Made by a program: the position numbers and the translations under genes
The notes under the pieces: generated by a model
Told to the model about the DNA's origin: nothing
The model's input: the letters and a program-made list of their open reading frames with translations, nothing else
Database searches by the model: none
Shown here: in pieces, positions 25,778 through 34,635 of the stretch
Numbering within the stretch: the first letter of the stretch is position 1
How the letters are laid out: the number at the start of each line of letters is the position of its first letter
Source of the DNA: Novosphingobium sp.
Lineage (GTDB): Bacteria > Pseudomonadota > Alphaproteobacteria > Sphingomonadales > Sphingomonadaceae
NCBI RefSeq assembly: GCF_025351285.1
Contig: NZ_JANXWG010000054.1
Location: 1-54,715, forward strand
Direction of reading: 5' to 3'
Length of the DNA: 54,715 nt

Positions 25778-26488
25778 GTGCAAGGCGAGGCCAGCGCCGA
25801 ACCATCGGGCCCCCAATTGGCGTGCCCATCGTGCGGCGCGCCGGTTCCGCTCGTCAGCGCCGCCTTGCCCTACGCGGTCTGCGGCCACTGCCAGACGCTG
25901 ATCCTGCGCGAAGGCGATGAACTCAAAGCGATCGGCAAAAGTGCGGTCCTGCCATTCGACGTCTCGCCCATCCAGATCGGCACGCGCGGAACGGCGGATG
26001 GCCAGCGCTTCGAAGTGATCGGCCGCGTCCGCTGGGGCTGGACCGACGGTTCGTGGAACGAATGGCTGCTCCAGGTCGGCGCCGGAACCGCATGGCTGGG
26101 CGAGGCGATGGGGCTTTACGTCCTCGTCACCGAAGCGCCCGAATTGCTCGAAACCCCGCTCGGCAATCAGTTCGCGAGCGGCACCGAGATTCCGCTGGGT
26201 GCCACGCTTGTTGTGTCGGGCGCTCACTTCACCGCCACCGACATCAAGCAGGCGCACAGCCTCGGCGGCGAAGGCCAGTTGCCGTTCCCGTGCCCGGCCG
26301 ACTGGACGATGACCAACGTCGACTTCCGCAGCGAAGCCGGCGGCGCGCTCAGCCTCCAGCGCGACGCGGACGGCGTTTCGGCATGGCTCGGGCGCTATGT
26401 CACGTTGGATGAATTGAAGCCGGTCGGTCTGCGCAAGATCGTCGGCTGGCAGGTCCCGACCGCCCTCGCCGCGACGGGCATCTCATGA
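25778..26488 (+). CDS. Zinc-ribbon DUF4178 protein, soluble form
   Basis: A 236-residue protein from GTG 25778, 25 bp after the SPFH gene, with AAGGA just upstream. Cys16/Cys19 (CPSCG) and Cys35/Cys38 (CGHC) form a zinc ribbon. The rest is a DUF4178 domain with the family pattern IGTRGTADGQRFEVIGRVR, followed by WNEWLL and a beta-rich core. No membrane segment. The family's activity is unknown; it is regularly found with DUF350 and polyamine-type genes. The gene overlaps the next by four bases (ATGA). Confidence 0.85.
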   Translation: MQGEASAEPSGPQLACPSCGAPVPLVSAALPYAVCGHCQTLILREGDELKAIGKSAVLPFDVSPIQIGTRGTADGQRFEVIGRVRWGWTDGSWNEWLLQVGAGTAWLGEAMGLYVLVTEAPELLETPLGNQFASGTEIPLGATLVVSGAHFTATDIKQAHSLGGEGQLPFPCPADWTMTNVDFRSEAGGALSLQRDADGVSAWLGRYVTLDELKPVGLRKIVGWQVPTALAATGIS

Positions 26489-27795
26489 TCGCCGGCAGGA
26501 AATTCGATTGCCCCGGCTGCGGCGGCACGCTGGAGATCCGCGCGGCGGGCTACACCACCACCGTCGCCTGTCGCTACTGCGGTTCGGTGATCGACGTCGC
26601 GAGCCCCGATGCCACGCTGATCACGCAATACCACCAGGCGGTGGCAGAACTCGCCATCCCGCTCGGCACACGCGGCACGATCGCCGGGATCGAGTGGGAG
26701 GCGATCGGCTGGCAATCGCGCAGTTCCGCTGGCGAGAGCTGGGACGAATTCCTGCTGTTCAACCCTTACGCCGGCTATCGCTGGCTGGTGCGTGCTGACG
26801 GCGAGTGGACGTTCGGCCGCGCGCTCGAAAGCCTGCCCGAAATGCTGTCCGACGATGTCGTGCGCTGGCAGGACGCCAAGTGGGAGGTCGAGGACGATCC
26901 CGCGACAATGGTCACCATCCGCGTGGTCGGCGAATTCTACTGGCGCGTGAAAGTGGACGAGACGGTCACCGGCCGCACCTTCTGGTCGGGCAGCCGCCAG
27001 CTATCGTGCGAACAGAACCGCGACGAAGTCAACTGGACCGCGCTCGACCCGATCGATTCGGACGGAGTGGGCAAGGCGTTCGGGATCAACCCCGACGGCG
27101 GCAGCCGCCCTGATGGCGGACTGGGCGGCGGACTGGGCAGCAGCGGGCCACCGCCGGGCAAGTCGATCGACCACTTCGCCGATACCCGGTCATCGCCGCG
27201 CCCGTTCGTGCGCTGGACTTTCGTTGCCGCGCTGTTCGCCGCGGCGCTGGCGTTCATCACCATGGCCGCGTTCGGCGGGCACGGCACGCCCGCGACCGGA
27301 TCGCTGTCGCTGGGCGTCGGTGGACCCGAACGCACGGTCACGCTCGGCCCGGTCGAGGTCAAGCGCGCTTGGCAAACGGTCACGATCAGCGCCGCCGGCG
27401 ACGAATTCGCCAACAAGTGGGTCGATCTCGATTACGCCCTGGTCGATCGCCGGACTCACCAGGCGATCGAGGCGGGCGACACGCTGGAATACTACACCGG
27501 TACCGATTCCGACGGACCGTGGACCGAAGGTTCGCATTCCACTTCCACCATGATCGCACGGGTGCCGCGTGGCAGCTACGACGTTGTGATGACGGCTTCT
27601 GCGCATGCGTGGAGCGACGGGACGGCTCCGTCACCCGTGGTTGACGACCCCTGGTCGATCAATCCCACCGGGACGATAGCGCTGACCTTGAGCGCGGCCA
27701 CGGGAGGTGTGCTGTGGGGCAACTTCATGGTCGTGCTGGTGCTGCTGTTCGCGCCGCCGTGCTTCTTCGCGTGGCGCAAGATGAAGGGCGCGTAA
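26485..27795 (+). CDS. Zinc-ribbon DUF4178 membrane protein
   Basis: A 436-residue larger relative of the previous gene. Cys9/Cys12 and Cys29/Cys32 form a zinc ribbon. A DUF4178 domain follows with LGTRGTIAGIEWEAIGWQ and WDEFLLFNPYAGYRWLV. A Gly-rich linker (DGGLGGGLGSSG) leads to a transmembrane helix around 233-256, a beta-rich outer domain (about 270-395), and a second C-terminal helix (VLWGNFMVVLVLLFAPP). So the ribbon and DUF4178 part probably lie in the cytoplasm and the later domain in the periplasm. ATG 26485 overlaps the previous stop. Confidence 0.86.
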   Translation: MIAGRKFDCPGCGGTLEIRAAGYTTTVACRYCGSVIDVASPDATLITQYHQAVAELAIPLGTRGTIAGIEWEAIGWQSRSSAGESWDEFLLFNPYAGYRWLVRADGEWTFGRALESLPEMLSDDVVRWQDAKWEVEDDPATMVTIRVVGEFYWRVKVDETVTGRTFWSGSRQLSCEQNRDEVNWTALDPIDSDGVGKAFGINPDGGSRPDGGLGGGLGSSGPPPGKSIDHFADTRSSPRPFVRWTFVAALFAAALAFITMAAFGGHGTPATGSLSLGVGGPERTVTLGPVEVKRAWQTVTISAAGDEFANKWVDLDYALVDRRTHQAIEAGDTLEYYTGTDSDGPWTEGSHSTSTMIARVPRGSYDVVMTASAHAWSDGTAPSPVVDDPWSINPTGTIALTLSAATGGVLWGNFMVVLVLLFAPPCFFAWRKMKGA

Positions 27796-27799
27796 GGGC

Positions 27800-27961
27800 A
27801 TGAGCGGCAAGTTGATCGCCTTCATCGTATGGTGTGCGCTGGTCTGGACCGGCGCGACCTGGGCCGCCTATTCGGCATGGTCGCCCTTCGCGGGCGCCAG
27901 CGGCGGCGGCGGCCCGGGTGGACGCGGCGGCGGTTTCTATGGCGGTCCGATGCACAAATGA
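27800..27961 (+). CDS. 53-residue glycine-rich membrane peptide
   Basis: A short gene from ATG 27800, four bases after the previous stop (GTAAGGGCATG, with AAGGG just before it). It has one hydrophobic helix (LIAFIVWCALVWTGATWAAY) and a tail rich in Gly ending FYGGPMHK. The 13-bp gap to the DUF350 start and normal host codon use support a real gene. I know no family for it. The position, between a membrane DUF4178 protein and DUF350, suggests a subunit or a substrate of the system. Such short genes are easily missed in annotation. Confidence 0.7.
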   Translation: MSGKLIAFIVWCALVWTGATWAAYSAWSPFAGASGGGGPGGRGGGFYGGPMHK

Positions 27962-27974
27962 GGGAGACGCAATC

Positions 27975-28184
27975 ATGATTACGCTCAACACCTTTCTTGC
28001 CACGGTGATTTACGCCGGGCTGGGCATCGTCATCTTCGTGGTCAGCTTCGTGCTGGTCGACCGGCTGACCCCGGGCGAGTTGTGGAAGGAAATCATCGAG
28101 CGCCAGAACACCGCGGTCGCCTTGCTGGCGGGCGCGGTCGCGATCGGCATTTCGAGCATCATCGCCGCCGCCGTGCATGGGTGA
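27975..28184 (+). CDS. DUF350 membrane protein (single repeat)
   Basis: A 69-residue protein with two membrane helices: residues about 8-27 (LATVIYAGLGIVIFVVSFVL) and 47-66 (VALLAGAVAIGISSIIAAA). The DRLTPGELWKEI.E.QNTAVA segment between them is the DUF350 (YjfL) signature. E. coli YjfL carries two copies; this one carries one. GGGAG about 8 bases before ATG 27975. Its last bases overlap the start of the aminopropyltransferase gene, a strong sign of coupled translation. Role unknown; possibly a small channel or a partner of the neighbour enzyme. Confidence 0.88.
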   Translation: MITLNTFLATVIYAGLGIVIFVVSFVLVDRLTPGELWKEIIERQNTAVALLAGAVAIGISSIIAAAVHG

Positions 28185-29727
28185 TCCTGCCGCGCCAGAC
28201 GGCGCGCGGGACGGTGGGGAGGCCCCGCGCAGCCACGCGGTGATCCTGCTGCTTTCGGTGCTGGTGGTGGCGACGTGCGGGCTGGTCTACGAACTGCTTG
28301 CAGGCACGCTCGCCAGCTACCTGCTGGGCGACAGCGTCACCCAGTTTTCGACCGTGATCGGTACGTACCTGTTTGCGATGGGCCTGGGTTCGTGGCTGTC
28401 GCGCTATGTCCGCACCGACGAGATCGGCGTGTTCGTGCGAGTGGAAATCCTGATCGCGGCGCTGGGCGGATGGTCGGCGGCGCTGCTGTTCATGTTGTTC
28501 CCGCTGAGCCAGGATTTCCGCGTCGCGCTTTACGCGCTGGTCACGATCATCGGCGTACTGGTGGGGCTGGAAATTCCGCTGCTGATCCGCATTCTGCAAC
28601 ACCGCTTCGCGTTCCGCGAGCTGGTCTCGAACGTTCTGACGTACGATTATGTCGGCGCGCTGGTGGCGTCGCTGCTGTTCCCGCTGGTGCTGGTCCCGCA
28701 ACTGGGGATGATCCGCACCGGGCTGGTGTTCGGGCTGGCCAATGTCGGCGTGGCGATCGCGCTGCTGCTGGTGCTGCGCCACTCGCGCAAGACCGCGTTC
28801 GACCTCGCCGCCGCGCTGGCGGTGATGGCAAGCCTGCTGATCGGCCTCGCTTATGCCGAGCGGCTGCAACGCTGGTCCGAGATCGCGTTCTATGGCGAAC
28901 GCGTGATCTACGCGCGCTCCACGCCGTATCAGCGGATCGTGATGACCCGCCGCAACGGCGAATTGCGGCTGTACCTCAACGGGAACCTCCAGTTCTCGTC
29001 GCGCGACGAATACCGTTATCACGAGGCGCTGGTGTGGCCGGTGCTGGCGCGTGTGGAACATCCGCGCCAGGTCCTGATTCTCGGCGGCGGCGATGGGCTC
29101 GCCGCGCGCGAAGTGCTACGCGACACGCGGGTTGAACACATCACGCTGGTCGATCTCGATCCGGCGATGACCAAGCTGTTCCGCGGGACCGCCGAACTTG
29201 TTTCGCTCAACAAGGGCTCGCTGTCCTCGCCCAAACTGACGGTGGTGAATTCCGACGCCTTCCGCTGGGTGCGCGGCGCCAAGGGCCCTTACGACGCGGT
29301 GATCGCGGATTTTCCCGATCCCACCGAATATTCGCTCGGCAAGCTCTACACCGAAAGTTTCTACCGCGAACTGAACCGCCTGCTCGCCCCGCAAGGCGTG
29401 CTGACGATCCAGAGCACATCGCCGCTGATCGCCCCACGATCGTACTGGACGGTGGCGAGCACGCTCGAGGCCGCCGGCCTGTCGACACGCGGCTACCACG
29501 TTTACGTACCCAGCTTCGGCGAATGGGGCTTTACGATGGCCGCGCATGCACCGCTTGGCGACGCACATTTCCTGCCCGTCAACTTGCGCTTCCTGAGCCC
29601 GGTGGCCGAACGGCTGTTGTTCTTCTTCCCGCCCGACATGGCGCGCCGCCCGACCCCGGTGAACCGGCTCGACAACCAGGCGCTGGTCCGCAGCTTCGGC
29701 GAGGAATGGGCGCATTATGACAGTTAG
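28177..29727 (+). CDS. Membrane-embedded spermidine-synthase-like aminopropyltransferase
   Basis: A 516-residue fusion. Residues about 20-228 have around seven membrane helices. The remainder is a spermidine-synthase fold: YQ (251-252, in STPYQRIVM), GGGDG (303-307), the acidic end of the next strand VDLDP (326-329), Asp360 and ADFPDP (377-382). Thus it should bind decarboxylated SAM and transfer aminopropyl to an amine. The acceptor may not be putrescine, since a membrane part points to a lipid- or protein-linked target. ATG 28177 overlaps DUF350 by 8 bp. SpeD, which makes the donor, is two genes downstream. Confidence 0.92.
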   Translation: MGDPAAPDGARDGGEAPRSHAVILLLSVLVVATCGLVYELLAGTLASYLLGDSVTQFSTVIGTYLFAMGLGSWLSRYVRTDEIGVFVRVEILIAALGGWSAALLFMLFPLSQDFRVALYALVTIIGVLVGLEIPLLIRILQHRFAFRELVSNVLTYDYVGALVASLLFPLVLVPQLGMIRTGLVFGLANVGVAIALLLVLRHSRKTAFDLAAALAVMASLLIGLAYAERLQRWSEIAFYGERVIYARSTPYQRIVMTRRNGELRLYLNGNLQFSSRDEYRYHEALVWPVLARVEHPRQVLILGGGDGLAAREVLRDTRVEHITLVDLDPAMTKLFRGTAELVSLNKGSLSSPKLTVVNSDAFRWVRGAKGPYDAVIADFPDPTEYSLGKLYTESFYRELNRLLAPQGVLTIQSTSPLIAPRSYWTVASTLEAAGLSTRGYHVYVPSFGEWGFTMAAHAPLGDAHFLPVNLRFLSPVAERLLFFFPPDMARRPTPVNRLDNQALVRSFGEEWAHYDS

Positions 29728-29732
29728 CCGCA

Positions 29733-31340
29733 ATGACCGTTAGCAGGAGGGGCGTGTTGGCGGGCGGCGCGGCTGCAGCTGGCGCATTGGCAACCAGCGG
29801 CTGCGCGACAACCACCATTCCCGGTACGCTCGGCGGCGCAGATTTCTCGCGCGGCCACCGCTTGCGCGCGGGCGCCCTGCCCACCCCGACCGGCCTGGAA
29901 GAACGCTCAGCCGTGGTCATCGCCGGCGGCGGCGTCGCCGGCCTCGCGGCGGGATGGCGCATGGCCGAAGCGGGCTTTCATGATTTCGTGCTGCTCGAAC
30001 TCGAAGATCGCACCGGTGGCAATGCGCGATCGGGCGCAAGCGCGGTCACGCGCTTCCCGCTCGGCGCGCATTACCTGCCGATCCCCAACCGCGAGGCGCG
30101 CGCGCTGATCCACATGCTGACCCGCTTCGGCATGATCACCGGAGCGGACGCATCGGGCGCGCCGATCTACGACGAATTCCAGCTTTGCGCCGATCTGGAG
30201 GAGCGGCTGTTCTGGCGCGGATCGTGGCAGGAGGGGCTATTTCCCAAGACCGGCCTCAGCGACGAAGACCAGGCCCAGCATCGCGCCTTCGAGGCAGCAA
30301 TGGCCCAGTTCTCGCGCGCCAACGGCAACGATGGCCGCCCGGCCTTCGCGGTGCCGATGGCGCTTTCCAGCACCGATCCTGCGTTCACCGCGCTGGACCG
30401 CTCCAGCTTCGCCCAATGGCTCGACGGCAAGGGCTGGCGATCGCCCCCCTTGCGCGCCCACATCCGCTATTCGATGCGCGACGATTACGGCACCGAGCCC
30501 GAACACGTCTCGGCCTGGGCCGGCGTGCACTACTTTGCCGGCCGGCGCGGCTGGGCGGCGGGCGGCGTGGGCGACAGCGAACTGGTCTGGCCCGAGGGCA
30601 ACGACCGGCTCGCGGGCCTCATGGCTGCCGCCTGCCACGGCCGCATCCGCGCCGGCCAGACCGTTTTCCGCGCGGCCGCCGAGGGCGAGGAAGCGGTGAT
30701 CGACACCTTTGACACCGCCGCAAACCGATCGCACCGCTTCCGCGCCAGGGCCGCGATCCTTGCGATGCCGCAATTCGTCGCCGCGCGCATTACGCCCGGC
30801 ATCAGCGCAAAGAGCTTCAGCTACGCGCCATGGGTGGTCGCCAATGTGCACGTCTCGGCGCTGCCCTCCGGCCCCGGCACCGGACTGGCATGGGACAACG
30901 TCTCGGCGGCGAGCGAATCGCTCGGCTACGTCGTCGCCACGCACCAGACCGCGAGCGGCGCCGAGGGGCCCAGCGTGCTGACCTGGTACAACGCGCTCTC
31001 ACGCCAGGCCCCCGCCGCGGCGCGCAAGGCTATGCTCACCAAGCCGCTCTCCGCCTGGCAAGCCGAAGTGCGCGACGACATGCTGGCGATGCACCCCGAA
31101 CTCGAAGGCGCGATCACGCACATCGATGTCTGGCGCTGGGGCCACGCGATGGTGCGCCCGACGCCGGGCTTCCTCACCGACCCGGCGCGCCGCGCTGCGC
31201 AAGATACCGCGCCGCCTCTGCTCCACGCACATTCGGACCTCTCGGGGCTGTCGCTGTTCGAGGAAGCGCATTTCCGTGGCGTCCTCGCCGCCGAACGCGC
31301 GATGACCGCGTTGGGCCACCCGTTCGAGAGCCTGTTGTGA
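29733..31340 (+). CDS. Tat-exported FAD-dependent oxidoreductase (amine-oxidase-like) lipoprotein
   Basis: A 535-residue protein starting 5 bp after the previous stop. The N-terminus has the twin-arginine motif SRRGVLAG, a hydrophobic run and a lipobox-like TSGC, so it should be folded with cofactor, exported by Tat and lipid-anchored. The FAD-binding motif is VVIAGGGVAGLAAG followed by LLELEDRTGGNARSG, as in flavin amine oxidases. The C-terminal part ends with HAHSDLSGLSLFEEAHFRG, the typical FAD-closing region. Placed between the aminopropyltransferase and speD, it may oxidise a polyamine or the modified product in the periplasm. The reaction is inferred only. It overlaps speD by 4 bp. Confidence 0.88.
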   Translation: MTVSRRGVLAGGAAAAGALATSGCATTTIPGTLGGADFSRGHRLRAGALPTPTGLEERSAVVIAGGGVAGLAAGWRMAEAGFHDFVLLELEDRTGGNARSGASAVTRFPLGAHYLPIPNREARALIHMLTRFGMITGADASGAPIYDEFQLCADLEERLFWRGSWQEGLFPKTGLSDEDQAQHRAFEAAMAQFSRANGNDGRPAFAVPMALSSTDPAFTALDRSSFAQWLDGKGWRSPPLRAHIRYSMRDDYGTEPEHVSAWAGVHYFAGRRGWAAGGVGDSELVWPEGNDRLAGLMAAACHGRIRAGQTVFRAAAEGEEAVIDTFDTAANRSHRFRARAAILAMPQFVAARITPGISAKSFSYAPWVVANVHVSALPSGPGTGLAWDNVSAASESLGYVVATHQTASGAEGPSVLTWYNALSRQAPAAARKAMLTKPLSAWQAEVRDDMLAMHPELEGAITHIDVWRWGHAMVRPTPGFLTDPARRAAQDTAPPLLHAHSDLSGLSLFEEAHFRGVLAAERAMTALGHPFESLL

Positions 31341-31717
31341 CCGCATCACCATCCGCCAGCGGCCAGCACCTCATCGCCGACATCGCGGCCAAGCGCGGAC
31401 TGGACGACGTCGCCTGGATCGAGGCCACCTTGCGCGAGGCCGCCAAGGCCGCGCGCGTCACCGTGCTCGACGTGCGGCTCCACCACTTCGGTGGGCACAA
31501 CGGCGTAACCGGCGTGGCATTGCTCGCCGAATCGCATATCTCGATCCACACCTGGCCCGAGCATGGCCTGGCCGCGATCGACGTGTTCGTATGCGGCGCC
31601 ACGGCCGACGCCCGCGCCGCATTGGCGGTGATCGAGGCGCGGCTCGAAGGCCGTGCCACATTCGTCAGCCTGATCCCCCGCCTCGACGCGCGCGACACCG
31701 TCACACCTTCGTCGTAA
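31337..31717 (+). CDS. speD: S-adenosylmethionine decarboxylase proenzyme (bacterial class)
   Basis: A 126-residue proenzyme starting at GTG 31337 within the GTGA overlap. Self-cleavage motif LLAESHISIHTWPE: the chain should break between Glu65 and Ser66, creating the pyruvoyl group; His71 and Cys86 (VFVCG) are the processing and catalytic residues. It makes decarboxylated SAM, the aminopropyl donor for the transferase two genes upstream. Length matches the short class 1b form as in Thermotoga and Bacillus. Last gene of the tight series before the YncE/phosphoesterase gene. Confidence 0.94.
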   Translation: MTASPSASGQHLIADIAAKRGLDDVAWIEATLREAAKAARVTVLDVRLHHFGGHNGVTGVALLAESHISIHTWPEHGLAAIDVFVCGATADARAALAVIEARLEGRATFVSLIPRLDARDTVTPSS

Positions 31718-31759
31718 ACGATGCCTAGCACTTTCCCGAACGACCAGATGAGGGCCGCC

Positions 31760-34603
31760 ATGACCACCCGCGCAACCTTGACCAAAGCTCGCTTCGCCCT
31801 CCTGGCCACCGCCGTCGGCCTGGCCACATCGCCGGCCGCCGCGCAGATGCTCCCCACCGGGCAGATGCTCACCCCGCTGGCCGCGCCGGGTGCCACGTTC
31901 GAACCGCTCGTCGCGCATACCGGGCCGCTCCCCGAAACGCAGGCCGATGGCGCCGCAGCCGTCGCGGTCAGCCCCGATGGCGCCGAGATGCTGGTGCTGA
32001 CCAGCGGCTTCAACCGCATCGTCGGCGAAGACGGCAAGGTCATCCCCGAGCAATCGGGCCAGTACCTGTTCCGCTATGCGATCGACGGCGCCAGGAACGC
32101 CGGGAGCGGAAGCCACCTCGTCCAGACGCTGACCGTGCCCAACGCCTATTCGGGCGTGGCGTGGACCCCCGACGGCAAGAGCATCCTGGTCGGCGGCGGC
32201 GAGGACGACGTGGTCCACCGCTTCGATCGCGGCCCCGACGGATTCCACGCTGCGGCCAGAATCCGGCTCGGTCACAAGGCGGGCAACGGGATCGACGTCA
32301 AGCCGCAGACCGCCGGCGTCGCGGTCAGCCCCGATGGCACCCGCGCGCTGGTGGCCAATTACTACAACGATTCGGTCAGCCTGATCGACCTTTCGACCAA
32401 CGCCGTGCTGGCCGAGCGCGATTTGCGGCCGGGCAAGATCGATCCCGCCAAGGCCGGCGTGCCCGGCGGTGAATTCCCCTTCGCCGTGGCCTGGACCGAT
32501 GCCACCCACGCCACGGTTTCCTCGCCGCGCGACCGCGAACTGGTGCAGCTTTCGATTACCGGCAACGAAGTGCGCGTAACCGGCCGCATCGCCACCGTGG
32601 GCGAGCCGACCGCGCTGCTGTATGACGCCAAGACTCACCGCCTTTACGCCACCGAAGACAACGCCGACCGGATCGCGATCGTCGATCCCGCTGCAAGCAG
32701 GCTGGTGGCCGAACCACGGTTGAGTGTCGCAACGGAAGACGGCGCCACGCCCCTCGGCAAGGGTCTCAACCCCAACGGCCTCTCGCTCACCCCCGATGGC
32801 CGCCTGCTCGTCACGCTGGGCGGGATCAACGCGCTGGCCGTGATAACCCCGCAGGGCACCATCGAGGGCATGATCCCGACCGGCTGGTACCCCAGCGCCG
32901 TGGCCACCGACCAAACCGGCTCGCGCGTGTTCGTGGTCAACCGCAAGAGCCCGCCCGGCCCAAATCCCCTGGGCTGCAAGCCCAGGCTGGCCTCGATCAA
33001 ATCGCAGGGCACCGCCTGCGGCAAGGACAACCAGTACATCTACCAGCTCGAAAAGGCCGGATTGCTAAGCTTCCCGATGCCATCGGCGCAGGCACTGGCA
33101 CAGACCACCGTCCAGGTCGCCAGCAACCTTGGCGTAAACGACAAGGCCGCCCGCGCCGCCGCTGCCAAAACGATGGCTGTACTGCGCACGCGCATCAAGC
33201 ACGTGGTGTTTATCGTGAAGGAAAACCGTTCGTACGATCAGGTCCTGGGCGATCTTCCGGTCGGCAACGGCGATCCCTCGCTGGCCATTCTCGGCCGCCG
33301 GCTCAGCCCCAACCACCACCGCCTGGCCGAACAGTTCGTCACGCTCGACAATTTCTACGACAGCGGCGAACAATCGAGCACCGGCTGGACCTGGACCACC
33401 GCCGCGCGCGTGCCCGACACGTTGGAGAAGACCGCGCCGGTCAACTACGCCAAGCGCGGCCTTGCCTACGAGGCCGAGGAGACCGACCGCAACGTGCCCA
33501 CTGCGCTGACGATGGCCGAACGTCGCGCGGTCAATCCCGCCACGCCCGCCGACCCCGACCTGCTGCCCGGCAAAGCGCTGCTCACCGCCCCCGACGCCGA
33601 CGACAAGGACGGAGACGGCGATGATGACGACGCGAAGGGCGCGGGCTTCCTGTGGACCGCGGCGATCAAGGCCGGCCTCACCGTGCGCAATTACGGCTTC
33701 GCCGACGCCTCGGTCTATGATGAAGGCAAGCCCGGTGACGTGCCGCAGTTGCGCGAACCGTTCAAATCAAAGACCCGCATCTGGACCCCCGCGGACCGGC
33801 TGCTCGCCACGCGCAGCGACTTGTATTTCCGCGGCTTCGACCAGCGCATGCCCGATTATTGGCGCCTGTTGGAATGGCAGCGCGAGTTCGCCGGCCAGGC
33901 CAAGACCCGCACGATGCCCCGCCTCACGCTGCTGCGCCTCAGCCACGATCACTTCGGCGATTTCAAGACCGCGATCGACGGCGTGAACACCGTTGAAACC
34001 CAGATGGCAGACAACGACTATTCGGTCGGGATGGTCCTCGAAACGATCGCCAAGAGCCCCTTCACCGCATCGACCATGGTGTTCGTGATCGAGGACGATG
34101 CGCAGAACGGCGCCGACCACGTCGACGCCCGCCGTTCGATCGCCTTCGTGGCCGGCGCATTCGTCAAGCAAAAGGCTCTGGTTTCAACGCGCTACACCAC
34201 CGTCAGCATGGTCCGCACGATCGGGGACCTGCTCGGCCTCAAACCGCTCAGCCTCAACGCCGCGCTCGCGCTGCCGATGACCGAATCCTTCGACCTGAAC
34301 CAGCGCACCTGGACTTACCACGCCACCGCTTCGGACGTGCTCAAGGCCACCCGGTTGCCGATCGCGGCAGACCGCTTCGAACCGACCCCGGTTGCCCAGG
34401 CTTGCACCCCCCACGACGCCGCCTACTGGGCCCGCGCCATGGCCGGCCAGGACTTCAGCAAGGAAGACCGTCTCGACACCGCCGCCTTCAACGCCGCGCT
34501 GTGGCAGGGACTGGGCAAGGGCCCCGAGCCGGTGGCGCGGATGGGTGTGGACCTGAGCGCCAATCGCGAAACGTTGCTTGCCGGCGCACCTGCCTGCAAT
34601 TGA
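31760..34603 (+). CDS. Secreted YncE-like propeller/phosphoesterase fusion
   Basis: A 947-residue protein. ATG 31760 follows GAGGG at good spacing and begins a signal peptide ending SPAAAQ; starts at 31721 and 31748 are also open. Residues about 60-400 form a YncE-type seven-bladed propeller with repeated AVSPDG units (GVAVSPDGTRALVANYYNDS). After a linker comes a phosphoesterase/alkaline-phosphatase superfamily domain with HVVFIVKENRSYDQVLGDL, the acidic DADDKDGDGDDDD insert (possible calcium loop) and FVIEDDAQNGADHVDARRS near the metal site. Likely periplasmic hydrolase of phosphate or sulfate esters. It is 42 bp after speD on the same strand, but the family also occurs alone. Confidence 0.9.
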   Translation: MTTRATLTKARFALLATAVGLATSPAAAQMLPTGQMLTPLAAPGATFEPLVAHTGPLPETQADGAAAVAVSPDGAEMLVLTSGFNRIVGEDGKVIPEQSGQYLFRYAIDGARNAGSGSHLVQTLTVPNAYSGVAWTPDGKSILVGGGEDDVVHRFDRGPDGFHAAARIRLGHKAGNGIDVKPQTAGVAVSPDGTRALVANYYNDSVSLIDLSTNAVLAERDLRPGKIDPAKAGVPGGEFPFAVAWTDATHATVSSPRDRELVQLSITGNEVRVTGRIATVGEPTALLYDAKTHRLYATEDNADRIAIVDPAASRLVAEPRLSVATEDGATPLGKGLNPNGLSLTPDGRLLVTLGGINALAVITPQGTIEGMIPTGWYPSAVATDQTGSRVFVVNRKSPPGPNPLGCKPRLASIKSQGTACGKDNQYIYQLEKAGLLSFPMPSAQALAQTTVQVASNLGVNDKAARAAAAKTMAVLRTRIKHVVFIVKENRSYDQVLGDLPVGNGDPSLAILGRRLSPNHHRLAEQFVTLDNFYDSGEQSSTGWTWTTAARVPDTLEKTAPVNYAKRGLAYEAEETDRNVPTALTMAERRAVNPATPADPDLLPGKALLTAPDADDKDGDGDDDDAKGAGFLWTAAIKAGLTVRNYGFADASVYDEGKPGDVPQLREPFKSKTRIWTPADRLLATRSDLYFRGFDQRMPDYWRLLEWQREFAGQAKTRTMPRLTLLRLSHDHFGDFKTAIDGVNTVETQMADNDYSVGMVLETIAKSPFTASTMVFVIEDDAQNGADHVDARRSIAFVAGAFVKQKALVSTRYTTVSMVRTIGDLLGLKPLSLNAALALPMTESFDLNQRTWTYHATASDVLKATRLPIAADRFEPTPVAQACTPHDAAYWARAMAGQDFSKEDRLDTAAFNAALWQGLGKGPEPVARMGVDLSANRETLLAGAPACN

Positions 34604-34635
34604 GCGCAACCCAGCGGCTGCCTGGCGGCCGCCGG

